Shown: one piece after another, positions 1 to 11,215 of the stretch
Layout of the letters: each line of letters starts with the position of its first letter
Numbering within the stretch: the stretch's first letter is position 1
From: Paulownia fortunei
Lineage: Eukaryota; Streptophyta; Magnoliopsida; Lamiales; Paulowniaceae
NCBI GenBank assembly: GCA_019321725.1
Contig: CM033124.1
Location: 7,440,001-7,504,000, forward strand
Reading direction: 5' to 3'
DNA length: 64,000 nt
Made by a program: the position numbers and the translations under genes
The notes under the pieces: generated by a model
What the model was told of the DNA's origin: nothing
Databases searched by the model: none
What the model saw: the letters and a program-made list of their open reading frames with translations, nothing else

Positions 1-715
1 GGGATTTTAATTGTGGGATTTATTTCAAGTTTAAGTCTAATTCAAAGAGGCCTATTAGGAGAGACACATGTGGGTTGTTGGAAAATGATGGAAGACTTTA
101 AATATCTTTGGAAGATATGAAGATATAGAGTTGGAGTTTTTTGGGACAACAAAAAATCTTCCAACCAATTAAAAGGAGACCAAAAATACTAAGAGTTAGA
201 CTTTTGGAGTTTTTAAGTCACCTTATATAAGTGTAAGCACCGAAAATTTGAGGCTATTGAAGTCTTTAAATTTTTGGCCATCATAGAAAGAGAGACAGAA
301 AAATTATTTTTCTTCTCCCATCCTTTATTCCACTAAAATTCTATCCCTTATCAAAATATTAATTCTTTTATCACTAGTTCACAGTAAGAATTAATATTCA
401 CTATTTTCACTCCAAATCTAGGTTAGTAAAAGAATCTGGATTGCTAGCGGAATTCAGATTCCATGTTCCTACTCAATGTGTGAATTTATTTATAGGAGAG
501 ATGTTTGGATCCCTATGAATCAGAATTTAAAAAGGGGCTAGCAATTGATTGTTTCATACTCTACAATAACCAGAGTGCATAAAGGTATAAATCAAAACTA
601 TTTTAATTTTTATTACACCATTGAAAATTATGAGATCATTAAAAATTGCATCGAATATAAGGTACTATTGCCACTATTATAGCATGCTTAATTTTAAAAT
701 TTTATTTTTCCAATG
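1..715 (+). repeat. LTR-like fragment, copia A/C type, plus strand
   Basis: This stretch has the layout of an LTR: a TATA-like box at 223-230, a leader-like region and a 3' part at about 540-600. That 3' part (caattgattg..., cagagtgcataaaggtataa) matches the reverse complement of the left end of LTR A2 near 9320-9390. It therefore lies opposite in orientation to copia A. The similarity is patchy beyond those blocks and the 5' end lies outside the window. I see no coding region. It could be a diverged LTR of a related family; the exact 3' end is not clear. Confidence 0.4.
223..230 (+). promoter_or_regulatory. TATA-like box in LTR fragment
   Basis: The motif ttatataa is followed about 10-60 bases later by a sequence that could start a transcript, as expected at the U3/R border of an LTR. 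Seen by motif only. Confidence 0.3.
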
Positions 716-802
716 CGCATATCTCGGGATCATGCAAACTCAACAACAATAAGTTGGTCAACAATTTTAGGCTTGGCCACCCTATATGAGGACTTTATTC
801 AA

Positions 803-2450
803 TTATTCTCCCCCTCCACCTCATGTGGGGAGCTTAATCAAACTTGCTTTGCATTAGTCAGTTTCAAACTTATCCCTTTGTAAAAACTTCGTAAGCATAT
901 CTGTACCTTTTTTATTAGTGTGAGCTTTATCAAGTTGCATCATTTTTTCGTCTAATACATCTTGAATCTAATGGTATCTCGCATCAATGTTCTTTGACCA
1001 TAAGTAAAAAGTAGAATTTTAACTCAACTGGATTGCACATTGACTGTGACAGTAGAGCATATACCTTTCTTAAGTCAAGTCTAATTACTAAAAAAACTTC
1101 TTTAACCACAACAATTCTTTGTAAGCTTTAGTCACTACAATATAATCAGCTCAGTCATGGATAATGCCATTTATTTTTGAATTTTTGATTGCCTAACTCC
1201 CCTGAAAATCTCATAAGGTATCTGAATATAGACTTCCTAAAATCAACATCACCATACATGTCTGCATCATTATACCCATGTAATGTAGTTTCCTATCGCC
1301 AAATCTTAAATAAACTCTAGAAGTATCACTCAGATACCGAAATGTCTATTTCACTGATGACCACTGATCTTTGCTAAAACTAGAGGAATTGATAACTACA
1401 CCAATTGCATGAGCAATGTCATATCTAGTACATACCATAGCATATATTAAACTGGTGCAAAAGCATATAGAACCTTTTGCTTTTTTTCTTTTATTTCTAA
1501 CTTGTGGCATACTGTGTGGAGCTGAGATTGAAAGGACCCACAAGTGGAGTGTTGACTGGCTTTGACTTACTCATGTTGATTCTCTTCAGAACTTTTTTGA
1601 TGTATTTTTCTTGAGATACCAAAGCTTCTTTTTCCTCTCTCTCTAAAGATTTTCATCTGAAGAATATGCTTAAGCTGGTCTCAAGTTTTTTATTGCAAAA
1701 GATTTGCTAAATTATTTCTCTAGCTTGTCAGTCTTGTTGGCATCATGACCTATATTAGCATGTTATCCACATATAATAACAATATGATAACATCATCATC
1801 AGAATTTATTAAAAAATATGCAGTGATTGAAGTTGATCCTATTATAGCCATGATTAAATATGAAGGAGTCAAATTTCTTGTACCGCTATCTAGGGGCTAG
1901 TTTCAAGCTATACAAGCTCTTTTTCAACCAGCACATCAGGTTTTCTTTTTCTTTGACTTTGAATCCTTCTAATTGTTCTATGTAGATTTCTTCTTCTAGG
2001 TATACATGAAGAAATATAGTATTCACATCAAGTTGTTCCATCTCTAGATTCAAGCTCTCAACAATCCCAAAAACAACTATAATTGAAGGCATCTTCATCA
2101 CAAGTGAGAAAATTTCTTCAAAATCAATACCCTTTTTTTTTTATTGAAACCCTTCACAACCAATCTTGCTTTGTACCTTAGTTGTAAGCTATGCTCGTCA
2201 ATCTTCAACCTGTAAACCCATTTGTTTTTAGTGTTCTCTTACCTCTTGGTAGCTTCACCAAGTCATAGGTGTGATTCTCTTATAGAGATTTCATTTCTTC
2301 TTTCATGGCCTCCAACTACTTATCATTTGATTATGTGATATAGCCTCTGTGAAACTCTGTATCTTTCCCCCGTCAGTAAGCATCATATATATTCATGTGG
2401 ACTATATATGGTAGAAGGTTGTTTGTGTTTGGTAGCCCTTCTAACTTACG
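803..2450 (-). pseudogene. copia B pol remnant (RT and RNase H end)
   Basis: The minus strand encodes the C-terminal half of a Ty1/copia polyprotein. At 1886-2101 it reads LDVNTIFLHVYLEEEIY, the conserved RT block usually written LDVKTAFLHGxLxEEIY, and ends in SLYSLKLAPR (usually SLYGLKQAPR). The catalytic box YVDD appears as YVDN at 1762-1773. At 1346-1543 it reads SLIYAMVCTRYDIAHAIGVV, the block near the RT/RNase H border. The last residues (DMLTKFLQRDKFE) lie near 850-900, followed by a G-rich polypurine tract at about 803-826. The reading frame is broken several times. The N-terminal half (gag, protease, integrase) is absent, because LTR A1 begins directly at about 2456. Confidence 0.8.
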
Positions 2451-2455
2451 GTGTT

Positions 2456-4035
2456 GCTCTTCTCTTTTTCTCTCTCCAATGTATGTGGACTTATTTGAGA
2501 CAATATTAGTCATCAAAATTATCCACATACATTCTTGATATTAATTTGAACTCTTAAAAAAATATCAAGATAGATATATATCAAATATATACCTAAAATA
2601 TATTTATATAAAATAAATCCGAGTAGCCAATTTTTATCATATAAAAATCAGTCACTTTATTTATTTATTTATAAATATGTTAATTAAATAAATCGTATTT
2701 ATTTAATTTATTCTTTTCATATTGTAGTGGACTTCTTAAGTGATCCATATTAATTTTTAGGTTTGGACTTAAAAATTCACAAATTAATCAATCAAACTGA
2801 TTAATTATAGTTGGACTTTCTAATCAAATTAGGTTAAATTAAATAATCTAATTACTTAATTGAATAATTTAATTTAACTTATTAGATTAAATAAAACCCT
2901 CAATTAATTAATTAATCAATATTAATTAATTAATTTCCAATCATTGGATAAATTTTAAAATTAAAAATGTTACTTTTAATAAAAATGTGTGACCCTCTTA
3001 GGTTCACTACTGTGCTAGTAGTGGCTTGCAACATTTGTAACTTAAAAATAATAATTATTCTAATTAATTAATCCAATTAATTAATCCATTTGGAACAAAC
3101 TCCTTAATTCCAAGAACCTCACTATCTACAAAAACACCTAACAAGTAATTATGGCAAACTAGTCTTAGGTGAAATAGCGAGTACCATTCACATATGGTCC
3201 TTTCGACAACTCATCTTTCAATTGAATATACTACTTGAATTATAAGTCGAAACCCTAAATGATTCAATAACTGAGAGTCCATTTCAAGTTCCAATGATTC
3301 CTGATGAATCACGATTTATCCTACCTTGGCGAAGATCTTTGAATCATGAACTATGAAAATACAGGAGATTCCATTATTTAAAAAGACAAGTGTCAAATTC
3401 TATGTTGATTACTAACAAACCACCATGCACACTAGCGCAACACCTAACATACCCCCTTTGTAATTGTCAACCAATCAGAAGATATATCAAAGTGCTGCAG
3501 GATGCACATAACACTACCATCATAGTTCAAGTCTTAGTACTAGCCGTATATTATCACAACACAGAAATTCTTATTTTAACAGGCAAAACCTCCAACTAAG
3601 ATTTTCTTTTGGGCCATGTTCGGTGTACTTGTTCCCTAATAAGCACCCAGATACAAGCACTTGCGTCTCTACAAGCATGCATCATATGTGTGAGTCTCAT
3701 AATGGAATATAACATCCTCGTCTCACAAGCATTCATCGTATGTGCGAGTCTTACTGAACTATTTGATGCCATATCTCAAAAAGATTCGACTCGAAACTTA
3801 TTTATGACCATAGCCTTAGAGATATGTTCCATGATCGCCATCATATGCGCGACCATACCTCGTACCTAAATTTGGTCTAAGGACTTTATCTAATGTACAA
3901 AAATAAAAGATGCAAGACATAAGATAAAGAAAATGCATTTTTTATTAATATGATTCCTAATAAGATTATTTTTACAAAAGAAAAAAAGTACAATACACCC
4001 AATTTAATTGGGGTGCTGGGCATCCTACTCTAACA
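2456..4035 (-). repeat. 3' LTR of copia A (A1), truncated
   Basis: The right edge (minus-strand start, TGTTAGAGTAGGATG) sits next to a polypurine tract. The interior matches LTR A2, for example the block around 2470-2560 against 9870-9960. Homology stops at about 2455, so the R/U5 end is missing. A1 keeps about 210 bases (near 3340-3555) that A2 lacks. Short plus-strand reading frames at 3390-3869 have no coding signature. Confidence 0.8.
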
Positions 4036-4050
4036 ATCTCCCACTTACCC
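4036..4050 (-). other. polypurine tract of copia A
   Basis: The minus strand reads aagtgggagat directly before the LTR start TGTTAG. This is the usual plus-strand primer site of copia elements. Equivalent tracts occur at 12926-12942 and 26599-26615. Confidence 0.75.
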
Positions 4051-5600
4051 TAGCTCCAATTACCCATGTATCTAAGGCCTATCTTCTCGAGATGTCCATC
4101 AAATACCTTTTGTGCTAATGGCTTAGAAAGTAGATCTGCTATATTTTCTTTTGAGATAACTCGATCCACAATGATGTTGCCTTTGCTAATGATCTCTCTG
4201 ATCAAGTGATATCATCTCATTATGTGCTTGGATCTTTGATGAGATCTTGACTCATTTGCTTGCGCAATGACTCCATTGTTATCAGAGTAAATCCAACCCT
4301 TGAATGAAGTTTCTTTTCCAAACAGCTTCTTTTGCTGCACCTAATGCAATAATATATTCAGCTTCGGTGGAAGAGTCTGCAGTCGTCTCTGATTGCACTA
4401 CTATTTAGGTTGAATATATATCCAGGCATAGACTTTGAGTCGTCTATATCGAACTAAAAACTAAAGTCTGTATATCCCTCCAGTTTTAGTTCTCTGTTTC
4501 CGTATATCAGAAAGATATCCTTAGTCCTTCTCAAGTACTTGAGGATCATCTTAATGACTTTTTAGTGTTTTTTCCCTCAATTGGACTAATATCTATTCAT
4601 GACACTCAAAGCATGTGCTATATCAGGCCTTGTACACAACATTGCATATATTATGCTCCTTGTTGCGGAAGCATAAGGTATGCAAGTCATCTTTTCTCTC
4701 TCTTCAGGTCTCTTGGGAGACATAACCTTAGAGTGTGAAACCCCATGACTCATAGGTAGGAATCCTCACTTGGATTCCTCTAAGTTAAATCTTTTTAGCA
4801 CTTTATTTATGTACATGAATTGGAATAGTCCGATCATCCTTTTGGATCTATCTCTATAGATCTTTATTCCTAGGATAAAAAGATGCATCTCCCAAGTCCT
4901 TCATGAAAAACTAATTGGACAATAAGTCCTCATTGACTGCAACATCCACACATTATTCCCAATGAGTAGGATGTCATCAATGTAGAGCACAACAAATGTA
5001 CATACTCTCCCACTAACTTCTTGTAGACACATGGTTCATCCAGGTTCTTATGAAAAACAAATGTTTTGATTGTTTCATCAAGATGGATGTTCCAAACCCT
5101 TGAAGCTTGTTTGAGTCCATAAATGGATCTTTGGAGCTTGCAAATTTTTTTCTTGCTCCCACTAGATATGAAGCCTCCTGGCTGCTTTATATAGATCTCT
5201 TTCTAAATATTTCCATTAAGAAAAACGGTCTTTACATCTATTTATCATATCTCATAGTCATAAAATGCAAATATAGCTAGCAGTATCCGAAGGGATTTAA
5301 GCATCACTACTAGTGAAAAAGTTTTCTTATAATCAATTCATTGCTTTTGACTATAACCTATTACAAATAAATATGCCTTATAGGTCACTACCTCTCCATC
5401 TATTTCAAGATTCCACTTTTAGATCCATTTGCAACCAATGAGAACAATTCCCTATGGTAGGTCCACCAAGGTCCATACCTTGTTGGAGTACATGGAGTTC
5501 ATCTTGGACTATGAAGTTTTTTGCCACTTCTCTGTGTCGATGTTAGACATTGCCTATCCATAGCTTACTGAATCATTATCTAAGGGAAGTCCCTCTTCTT
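4040..5600 (-). pseudogene. copia A reverse transcriptase and RNase H
   Basis: The minus strand encodes RT and RNase H, which copy element RNA into DNA in the particle. RT blocks include KTVFLNGNI and SIYGLKQAS around 5100-5260. The catalytic box is intact as YIDD at 4973-4984, but it lies in a different frame from upstream blocks, so a frameshift separates them. The block AMLCTRPDIAHAL lies near 4600-4650. The C-terminus ends in KPLAQKVFDGHLEKIGLRY near 4050-4110, just before the polypurine tract. Several TAG/TAA/TGA stops interrupt it. All blocks are in the expected copia order. Confidence 0.85.
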
Positions 5601-5809
5601 TGTTGTCTAACAACAAGCTGTACCTCTTAGGTACACTTGAGATCCTTTTGGATATTCAAAGAGGTTGTGCCTGAGAGGGCTCAGCATCAACTGGTGTGTT
5701 ATCTACTACGATAGTTGGGGCATTCTATGGTTCTTGAATTTCTTCAAGTTCTATGATTTTGCCACTTCTATCTAAAAGAAATTCTTCTTCAAGAAAGGTG
5801 GTATTTCTC

Positions 5810-6560
5810 GAAAAAAACATCCTTCGCTCTTAGGTTACGTAGAAATAGTATCCAATAGACTCTTTTAGATACCGTACGAACTTGGATAAGCTGCATCTCA
5901 TATCTAACATATGTCCTACTTGCTACTTCACATAAGCAGCACACCCCCATACCCTAAGGTATTTTAGGAAGGTGTCTTTCTACACCACATCTCATATGGT
6001 GTTTTAGGCACGATTTTAGATGACACCCTATATAATAGGTATGCAGGCATAGCCCCAGAATGAAATAGACAATATAATGAAACTCATCATGGATCGAATT
6101 ATGTCCAACAAGGTTTGATTCCTACATTCTGTAACTCCGTTGAGTTGTGGAGTAGTAGGAGGAGTCCAATGTGAGAGAATCCCATTCACTTTTGGATAAT
6201 CCAAAAACTCTGTGCTTATTCACCTTCTCGATCAAATCAAAGAGTCTTTATACTTAAGCCAATTTGTTTCTCTACTTCAGTTCTAAATTCTTTGAACTTT
6301 TCAAATACTTCACACTTGTTCTTTAAAAGGTACACATAACTATACCTAGAGAAGTCATCGGTAAAGGTTAAGGAGTAGTTATAGTTCTCGCAGACACTAA
6401 CACTTAGTAGCCTATATACATCTGTATGGATCAAATTCAATAGATATTTGACTCACTACACTTGTCCAACAAATGGAAATTTGGTTATCTTTCCTTTGAT
6501 GCTGGATTCACATGTTGTCAATTCTTGCTTGTTCTTTAGATTACACAACTGTGCCAACTT
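5810..6560 (-). pseudogene. copia A integrase remnant
   Basis: The open stretch at 6237-6440 holds the integrase core: IHTDV followed by FTDDFSRYSYVYLL, the pattern around the first catalytic Asp. The preceding TCESSIKGKITKFPF (about 6470-6530) is the usual link from the zinc-binding N-domain. The C-terminal part at 5810-6230 is broken, but VWGCAAYV-like residues can be read in shifted frames. Integrase inserts the DNA copy into the genome. This copy cannot be functional. Confidence 0.75.
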
Positions 6561-7034
6561 GTCAATCCTTTTATCGGAAATATACCTTAATCTTGCATGT
6601 GAAAGGCTCATGGAACTATAATTATCTAATTTTCTTTTATTCTGTTTAATTATGAGAATGGGGTTATGTGGAGTAATAGTATATAAACAATTCATAAAAG
6701 AACCCGAATATATAAAATCAAAATATTTGAAAATAGAACAATTTCCATTCTTAATCATAAATCTAAAACCTTCTCTATCCAAAACTGGAATAGAGACAAT
6801 GTTCTTAATAATATCTAGAATGAAAAGATAATTATTTAAAACTAATATAGAACTATTCTTAAAAGATGGATTAACAGTGCCTATAGCTAATGCAACAACT
6901 CTTGCTCCATTCCCTATCCTGAGAACTTTCTCTCCTCCATTCAGTTTCCTACTTCTTGTCATCATCTGCGAATCATTACAGATATGTAAGCCGCAACTGG
7001 TATCTAATACCCAAGAAGTATTGTTAATAGACAA
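6456..7034 (-). pseudogene. copia A protease and GAG-pre-integrase region
   Basis: This is the longest open stretch of the element (192 codons). It begins NNTSWVLDTSCGLHICND, which matches the copia aspartic protease site (usually WxLDTGxSxH); here the catalytic triad reads DTS instead of DTG/DSG. The following GEKVLRIGNGARVVALAIG and the region leading to SHARLRYISDKRIDKL are the protease body and GAG-pre-integrase domain. The protease cleaves the polyprotein into its parts. The start is the first Met of the open stretch, not a true translation start, since this is the middle of a polyprotein. Confidence 0.8.
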
Positions 7035-7084
7035 GTTAACTTCAACTAAATATGTACCTGAACTCTTCAGACTTGTACGACACT

Positions 7085-7136
7085 ACTTGCAATTCCTCTT
7101 CCAATGCCTTGGTTTGCTGCAGTAATGACACTTGTC
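7085..7136 (-). pseudogene. copia A zinc knuckle (nucleocapsid)
   Basis: The minus strand reads CHYCSKPRHWKRNC, a complete CX2CX4HX4C zinc knuckle that binds element RNA in the nucleocapsid part of gag. It sits between the gag domain and the protease, as expected in copia. The frame around it is broken. Confidence 0.8.
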
Positions 7137-7137
7137 A

Positions 7138-7691
7138 TTAGCTTGAGAAGAAACCTTCTTTAGCCTTCAGCTTGTTGGGCTTGGAGGAACCTTTTCCTTT
7201 CTTGGGCTTTTTAACCTTTGATTCGAAAGAGGATCCAACAAGTAGAACTAGCTTGTCCTTTTTCATTGTAGACTTAGCCATCTTTAACATATTCACAAGC
7301 TCAACAAGACTAGTCTCCATATTGTGCATGTTAAAGTTGAAAACAAAGGTGTCAAATGAGAAAGGTAGAGACTGCAACAGAAGATTCGTATAGAGTTCGT
7401 TCTCCATAATGTCTCCAAGGAACACCAGTCTTTCAATGAAGGCTATCATCTGCAATTCATTTAACATCGATGCCAACATGTAGCTATGAGCTTGCAGATT
7501 GTCATCAATATGAAATCTGTATAAGCCTCTAAAGCAATATCCTTCGATGGAACCAAATGAGGTGCAGTGTCGAGGATATATGCCCTCTTCTTTAATTGAA
7601 TAACTATCTTAAGATTTCTTAGCCAATTGACAAAGTTAGGTCCAGTTAATTTATTTTGTTCAAGGATTGTTGTAAGTGGATTCTGTACCAT
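7138..7691 (-). pseudogene. copia A gag (UBN2-type)
   Basis: Two overlapping minus-strand stretches in different frames carry gag. The first (7461-7691) begins near a plausible start Met and has KLTGPNFVNWLRNLKIVI, the hallmark N-terminal motif of plant copia gag. The second (7138-7479) has LLQSLPFSFDTFVFNFNM and ends in a Lys-rich tail before the zinc knuckle, as in the UBN2 gag family. A frameshift near 7470 separates them. Gag forms the virus-like particle in the cytoplasm. Confidence 0.8.
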
Positions 7692-9150
7692 TTTAGTAGA
7701 AAAATTTGCAAAACATGCACAAAGCAGAAAATGAATAAACTATGGGAAAAATATATTCATTTAATATAAGGTCTTTAATACTAAATATCTCCCACTATTT
7801 TATTTTTTTCAAATTCCATCACCCCTAGTGGAATTTTGTGAAATTGAATTTCCTAATGGGCTTGAGGTCCAATGAAAATATTTCATACCCTAATTTTAAA
7901 AACCCATGAAATATTTCTATCAGTAGTCAACTTTTTTACGATTGTAACATTATACAACTTTTAAGTTTGTTTTGCCTTACCTCTTCCCATATACCCCAAT
8001 TTTATCAGTCCATATGGTACCAAGTGTCAAACAATACCCATCAAATATTCGTGTAGATGTCCCACGACTCATGGCCAACATAATGATAATTCCATCCCAC
8101 GAGCATCTCAATACTTAGCAGAGATCACAACTTTCCAATGCAAGACCACCCCATAACTTATGGCCAATGATCAAGTGTGGTAACGGTCGTCATGTCTCTA
8201 CCTTCGATAATAGGCATGGAACGATAGGTTCTACCTAACTTGTCCATTTTTGTTTGAAATTGAATTTTCTAAAACATTCTTTTACTTAATTCTCATAAAT
8301 TAAGTAGGGTTTAATTTTATGCAAGACCTCATCATAATTTAAATTAGCTTGGTTATTTAATGTATGACATCATAATATCATTGCGCAAGCATAGAAGCAT
8401 TAAATAAAATCTTAAGCATGCATCTAATACATAATTAAATAAATAGATGATCATGAACTAATCCTATGCGGTCCATTTGAGCTAAAAATGAACCTAAGGT
8501 CAGTTTAAGGGTAATAAAAATGAATAGAACATATTCTATTACATAATTGTATACCATACACATATAAGCCTTCATTGGAACCTCCTTCTTGATTCTTCTT
8601 CGTCTTCTAAAAAAAAAAAAAGAAAAATCTCACAACCTATTCTACTCTCTTTACGGAAAAATAAATAACTTACATAGATAGAAAAGAGGCTCGCAGGCCC
8701 CATTTTTAAATCTCAAAAACATTATATAAACCACTCACATTGGTCCAATGGCTCATGATCATCTGCTTATAATTTACATCACATGTAATTATCAAAATAT
8801 TTAAATTTACGAAGTTGTTTAATGCAATTTTTGACTTGGGATAATTTTTAATTGCTTGGAAAATAATTTTAAAAAAATTATTAAAATTAACATTTAATTT
8901 TGAAATTCCAAAAAATTAAAATAAAATAAACCTGAAAAACAGCGCAACGAGCAACACAAAGGCTGCCCATCACATGTATTGTGCCCTTTTCTAATTTTAA
9001 TATTTAAACAATTCAAAAAGAAATTAAAACAATTCCCAATCATCAATTGTTTAAAACATGCAAAATCAAATTTTACATGTTAAACATGAATTTAAACAAT
9101 TTAAAAAACTTGCATCCATAAATTTAAAATTCACTAAATAACCAAAACCA
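7692..9150 (-). other. copia A leader between primer site and gag
   Basis: This non-coding stretch lies between the gag start and the primer site. It is AT-rich, with an A-rich run near 8610. A similar leader occurs next to copia C1 at 18480-18565 and 25110-25320 (shared blocks around taaatatctcccactatttta and catatggtac-aagtgtcaa). I see no separate gene. Confidence 0.6.
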
Positions 9151-9164
9151 TAGCTGTGATACCA
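9151..9164 (-). other. primer binding site of copia A
   Basis: The minus strand reads tggtatcacagcta, close to TGGTATCAGAGC, the complement of the initiator-Met tRNA 3' end used by many plant LTR elements. It lies one base from the LTR A2 end, which fixes the element's direction. Confidence 0.8.
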
Positions 9165-9165
9165 C

Positions 9166-11215
9166 TATTAGGTTCGCTATACGTAGCGAAAAATTAAATT
9201 TTTTATAAAAATATAAATTTATCAAATATATTTATCCCCTCAATTCGAAAGTGATTCTAATGATCGCGCTTATTCAAGTGAATATACATAAAACAAATAT
9301 ATTAATTCAGATTATACCTTTTATGCACTCTGGATGTTGTAGGAAATTAAGCAATCAATTGCTTATCCTGGACTTTCAGAACTTGTAGGCATCCAAGTGT
9401 CTCCCCTCTATCAGGTCCACAATATGAAATATAACACCAATTAAAAGGATTCATTGGTATCTTTTTAATCGTTTACTAATCTGTATCTGCAGTAAATTTT
9501 ACCTTTTCATCCAATTGATGGATCAAGAACAAACTTTCAAAAACAATAAAGATTGATTCTTTAAGTTCTTGAAACTTGGATATAAAGAGAATATCAAGAA
9601 ATTAGTTTTCTTTTAAAGAACAAGAAAATCAAGATTTCAAGAAAACGTCTTTTCTTTTTCTTTCTTTTCTTTTCTTTTCTTAGAGAGAAAAATAGAAGAC
9701 TTAACAAAATAATTTATTGCTAATTAATACATGTAATTTTTGCCCATCCCTATATAGGGGGGCTGAAAATTTTCTCCTACTCCAACTCTTGGAGAGTTTG
9801 TCAATGTTGAACTATTTCAAAGTTTGATATTGAAAAAATTCAAAATCTTCCAACATCTCTTCTCTTTTCCTCTCTTCAATGTATGTAGACTTGTTTAAGA
9901 CTATATTAGTCATCAAAATTATCTACATACATTATTGATATTAATTTAAACTCTTCAAATAATATCAAGATGGATATATATTAAATATATACCTAAAATA
10001 TATTTATATAAAATAAATCCTAGTGGCCGATTTTTATCCTATAAAAACCGATCACTTTATTTATTTATTTATAAATATATTAATTAAACAAATCATATTT
10101 ATATCATTTATTCTATTCATATACTAGTGGACTTCTTAAATGATCCATATTAATTTTTGGACTTGGACTTAAAAAGCCACAAATCAATCTAATTGATTTA
10201 ATCCCAAATTAATTAATCAAATTGATTAATTGTAATTTACTCCAATTGGTCTTCCTAATCAAATTAGGTCTAATTAAATAATCCAATTACTTAATTGAAT
10301 AATTCAATTTAACCTACTAAATTAAATAGAACCCTTAATTAATTAATAAATCAATATTAATTAATTAAATTTCAATCATTGGATAAATTCCAAAATAAAA
10401 AATGTTACTTTCTATAAAAATGTGTGATCCTCTTAGGTTCACTACTAAGCTAGTAGTGGGCTTGAAATATTTACAATTTATGAATAATAATTATTTTAAA
10501 TAATTAATTTGATTAATTAATCCGCTTGGAATCTAACTCTTTAATTCCAAGAACCTTACTATCCATGAAAACACCTAGCAAATAATCATGATATATTAGT
10601 CTTAGGTGAAATAGCGAGTAACCCTATTTTAGTTCCGAGTACCATACACGTACAGTCCTTTTGACAGCTAATCTCTCAATTGAATCTAGGGCATGGATTA
10701 TAAGCCAAAATTCTAAATGATTCAATAACTGTTATTCCATTTCAAGTTCCAATGGTTCTTGATGAGTCATGATTCATCATGCCTTAGCTAATGTCTTTGA
10801 ACTATCGCAACACATAAATTCTTATTTTGACAGGAAAAGCCTCCAACTAAAAATTTCTTACGGGCCATGTTCGATGTACTTGTTCTCTAACAAACACCCA
10901 CTTACAAGCATGCATCGTATGTGTGAGTTTTATTGAGCTATTTGATGTCCCATCTCAAAAAGCTCTCGACTCAGAACTAATTTAAGACCAAAGCCTTAAA
11001 GACATGTTTCATGATCGTCATCATATGCGCAACCATGCCTCGTACCTAAATTTGGTCTAAGGACTTTTTCTAATGTGCAAAAATAAAAGATGCAAGATAT
11101 AAGATAAAGAAAATTTCTTTTTATTAATATGATTCCCAATAAGATTATCTTTACAAAAAAAAAAAGAGTACAATACACCCAATCTAATTGGAGCGCTGGA
11201 TATCCTACTCTAACA
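9166..11215 (-). repeat. 5' LTR of copia A (A2)
   Basis: The 2,050-base LTR starts TGTTAG at 11215 and ends CTAATA at 9166. Features include a T/C-rich run at 9640-9690 and AATTAATT-rich stretches at 10190-10520. Compared with A1 it lacks about 210 bases near 10805 but keeps the R/U5 part. A short minus-strand reading frame at 10996-11178 has no coding signature. Confidence 0.85.

Larger units (their letters stand above)
2456..11215 (-). mobile_element. copia A, Ty1/copia LTR retrotransposon
   Basis: This is a nearly full-length but inactive copia element on the minus strand: 5' LTR A2 (9166-11215), primer site (9151-9164), gag, zinc knuckle, protease, integrase, RT and RNase H, polypurine tract, and 3' LTR A1 (2456-4035). 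Domain order gag-PR-IN-RT-RNase H identifies copia rather than gypsy. The LTR starts TGTTAG and ends CTAATA, imperfect inverted ends. A1 has lost about 700 bases of its R/U5 part where it meets copia B, so no target duplication can be read on that side. Copies of the same LTR family occur at 54385-56170 and, more distantly, at 11216-12925 and 25321-26598. Confidence 0.85.

Noticed and set aside
3390..3869. Two adjacent plus-strand ORFs of 69 and 86 codons
   Set aside because: They lie inside LTR A1, opposite to the element, and have no motif; the same region in A2 is not open.
9640..9690. Regulatory pyrimidine tract or microsatellite of interest
   Set aside because: It is an ordinary tttct-type simple repeat in LTR A2, also seen in A3.
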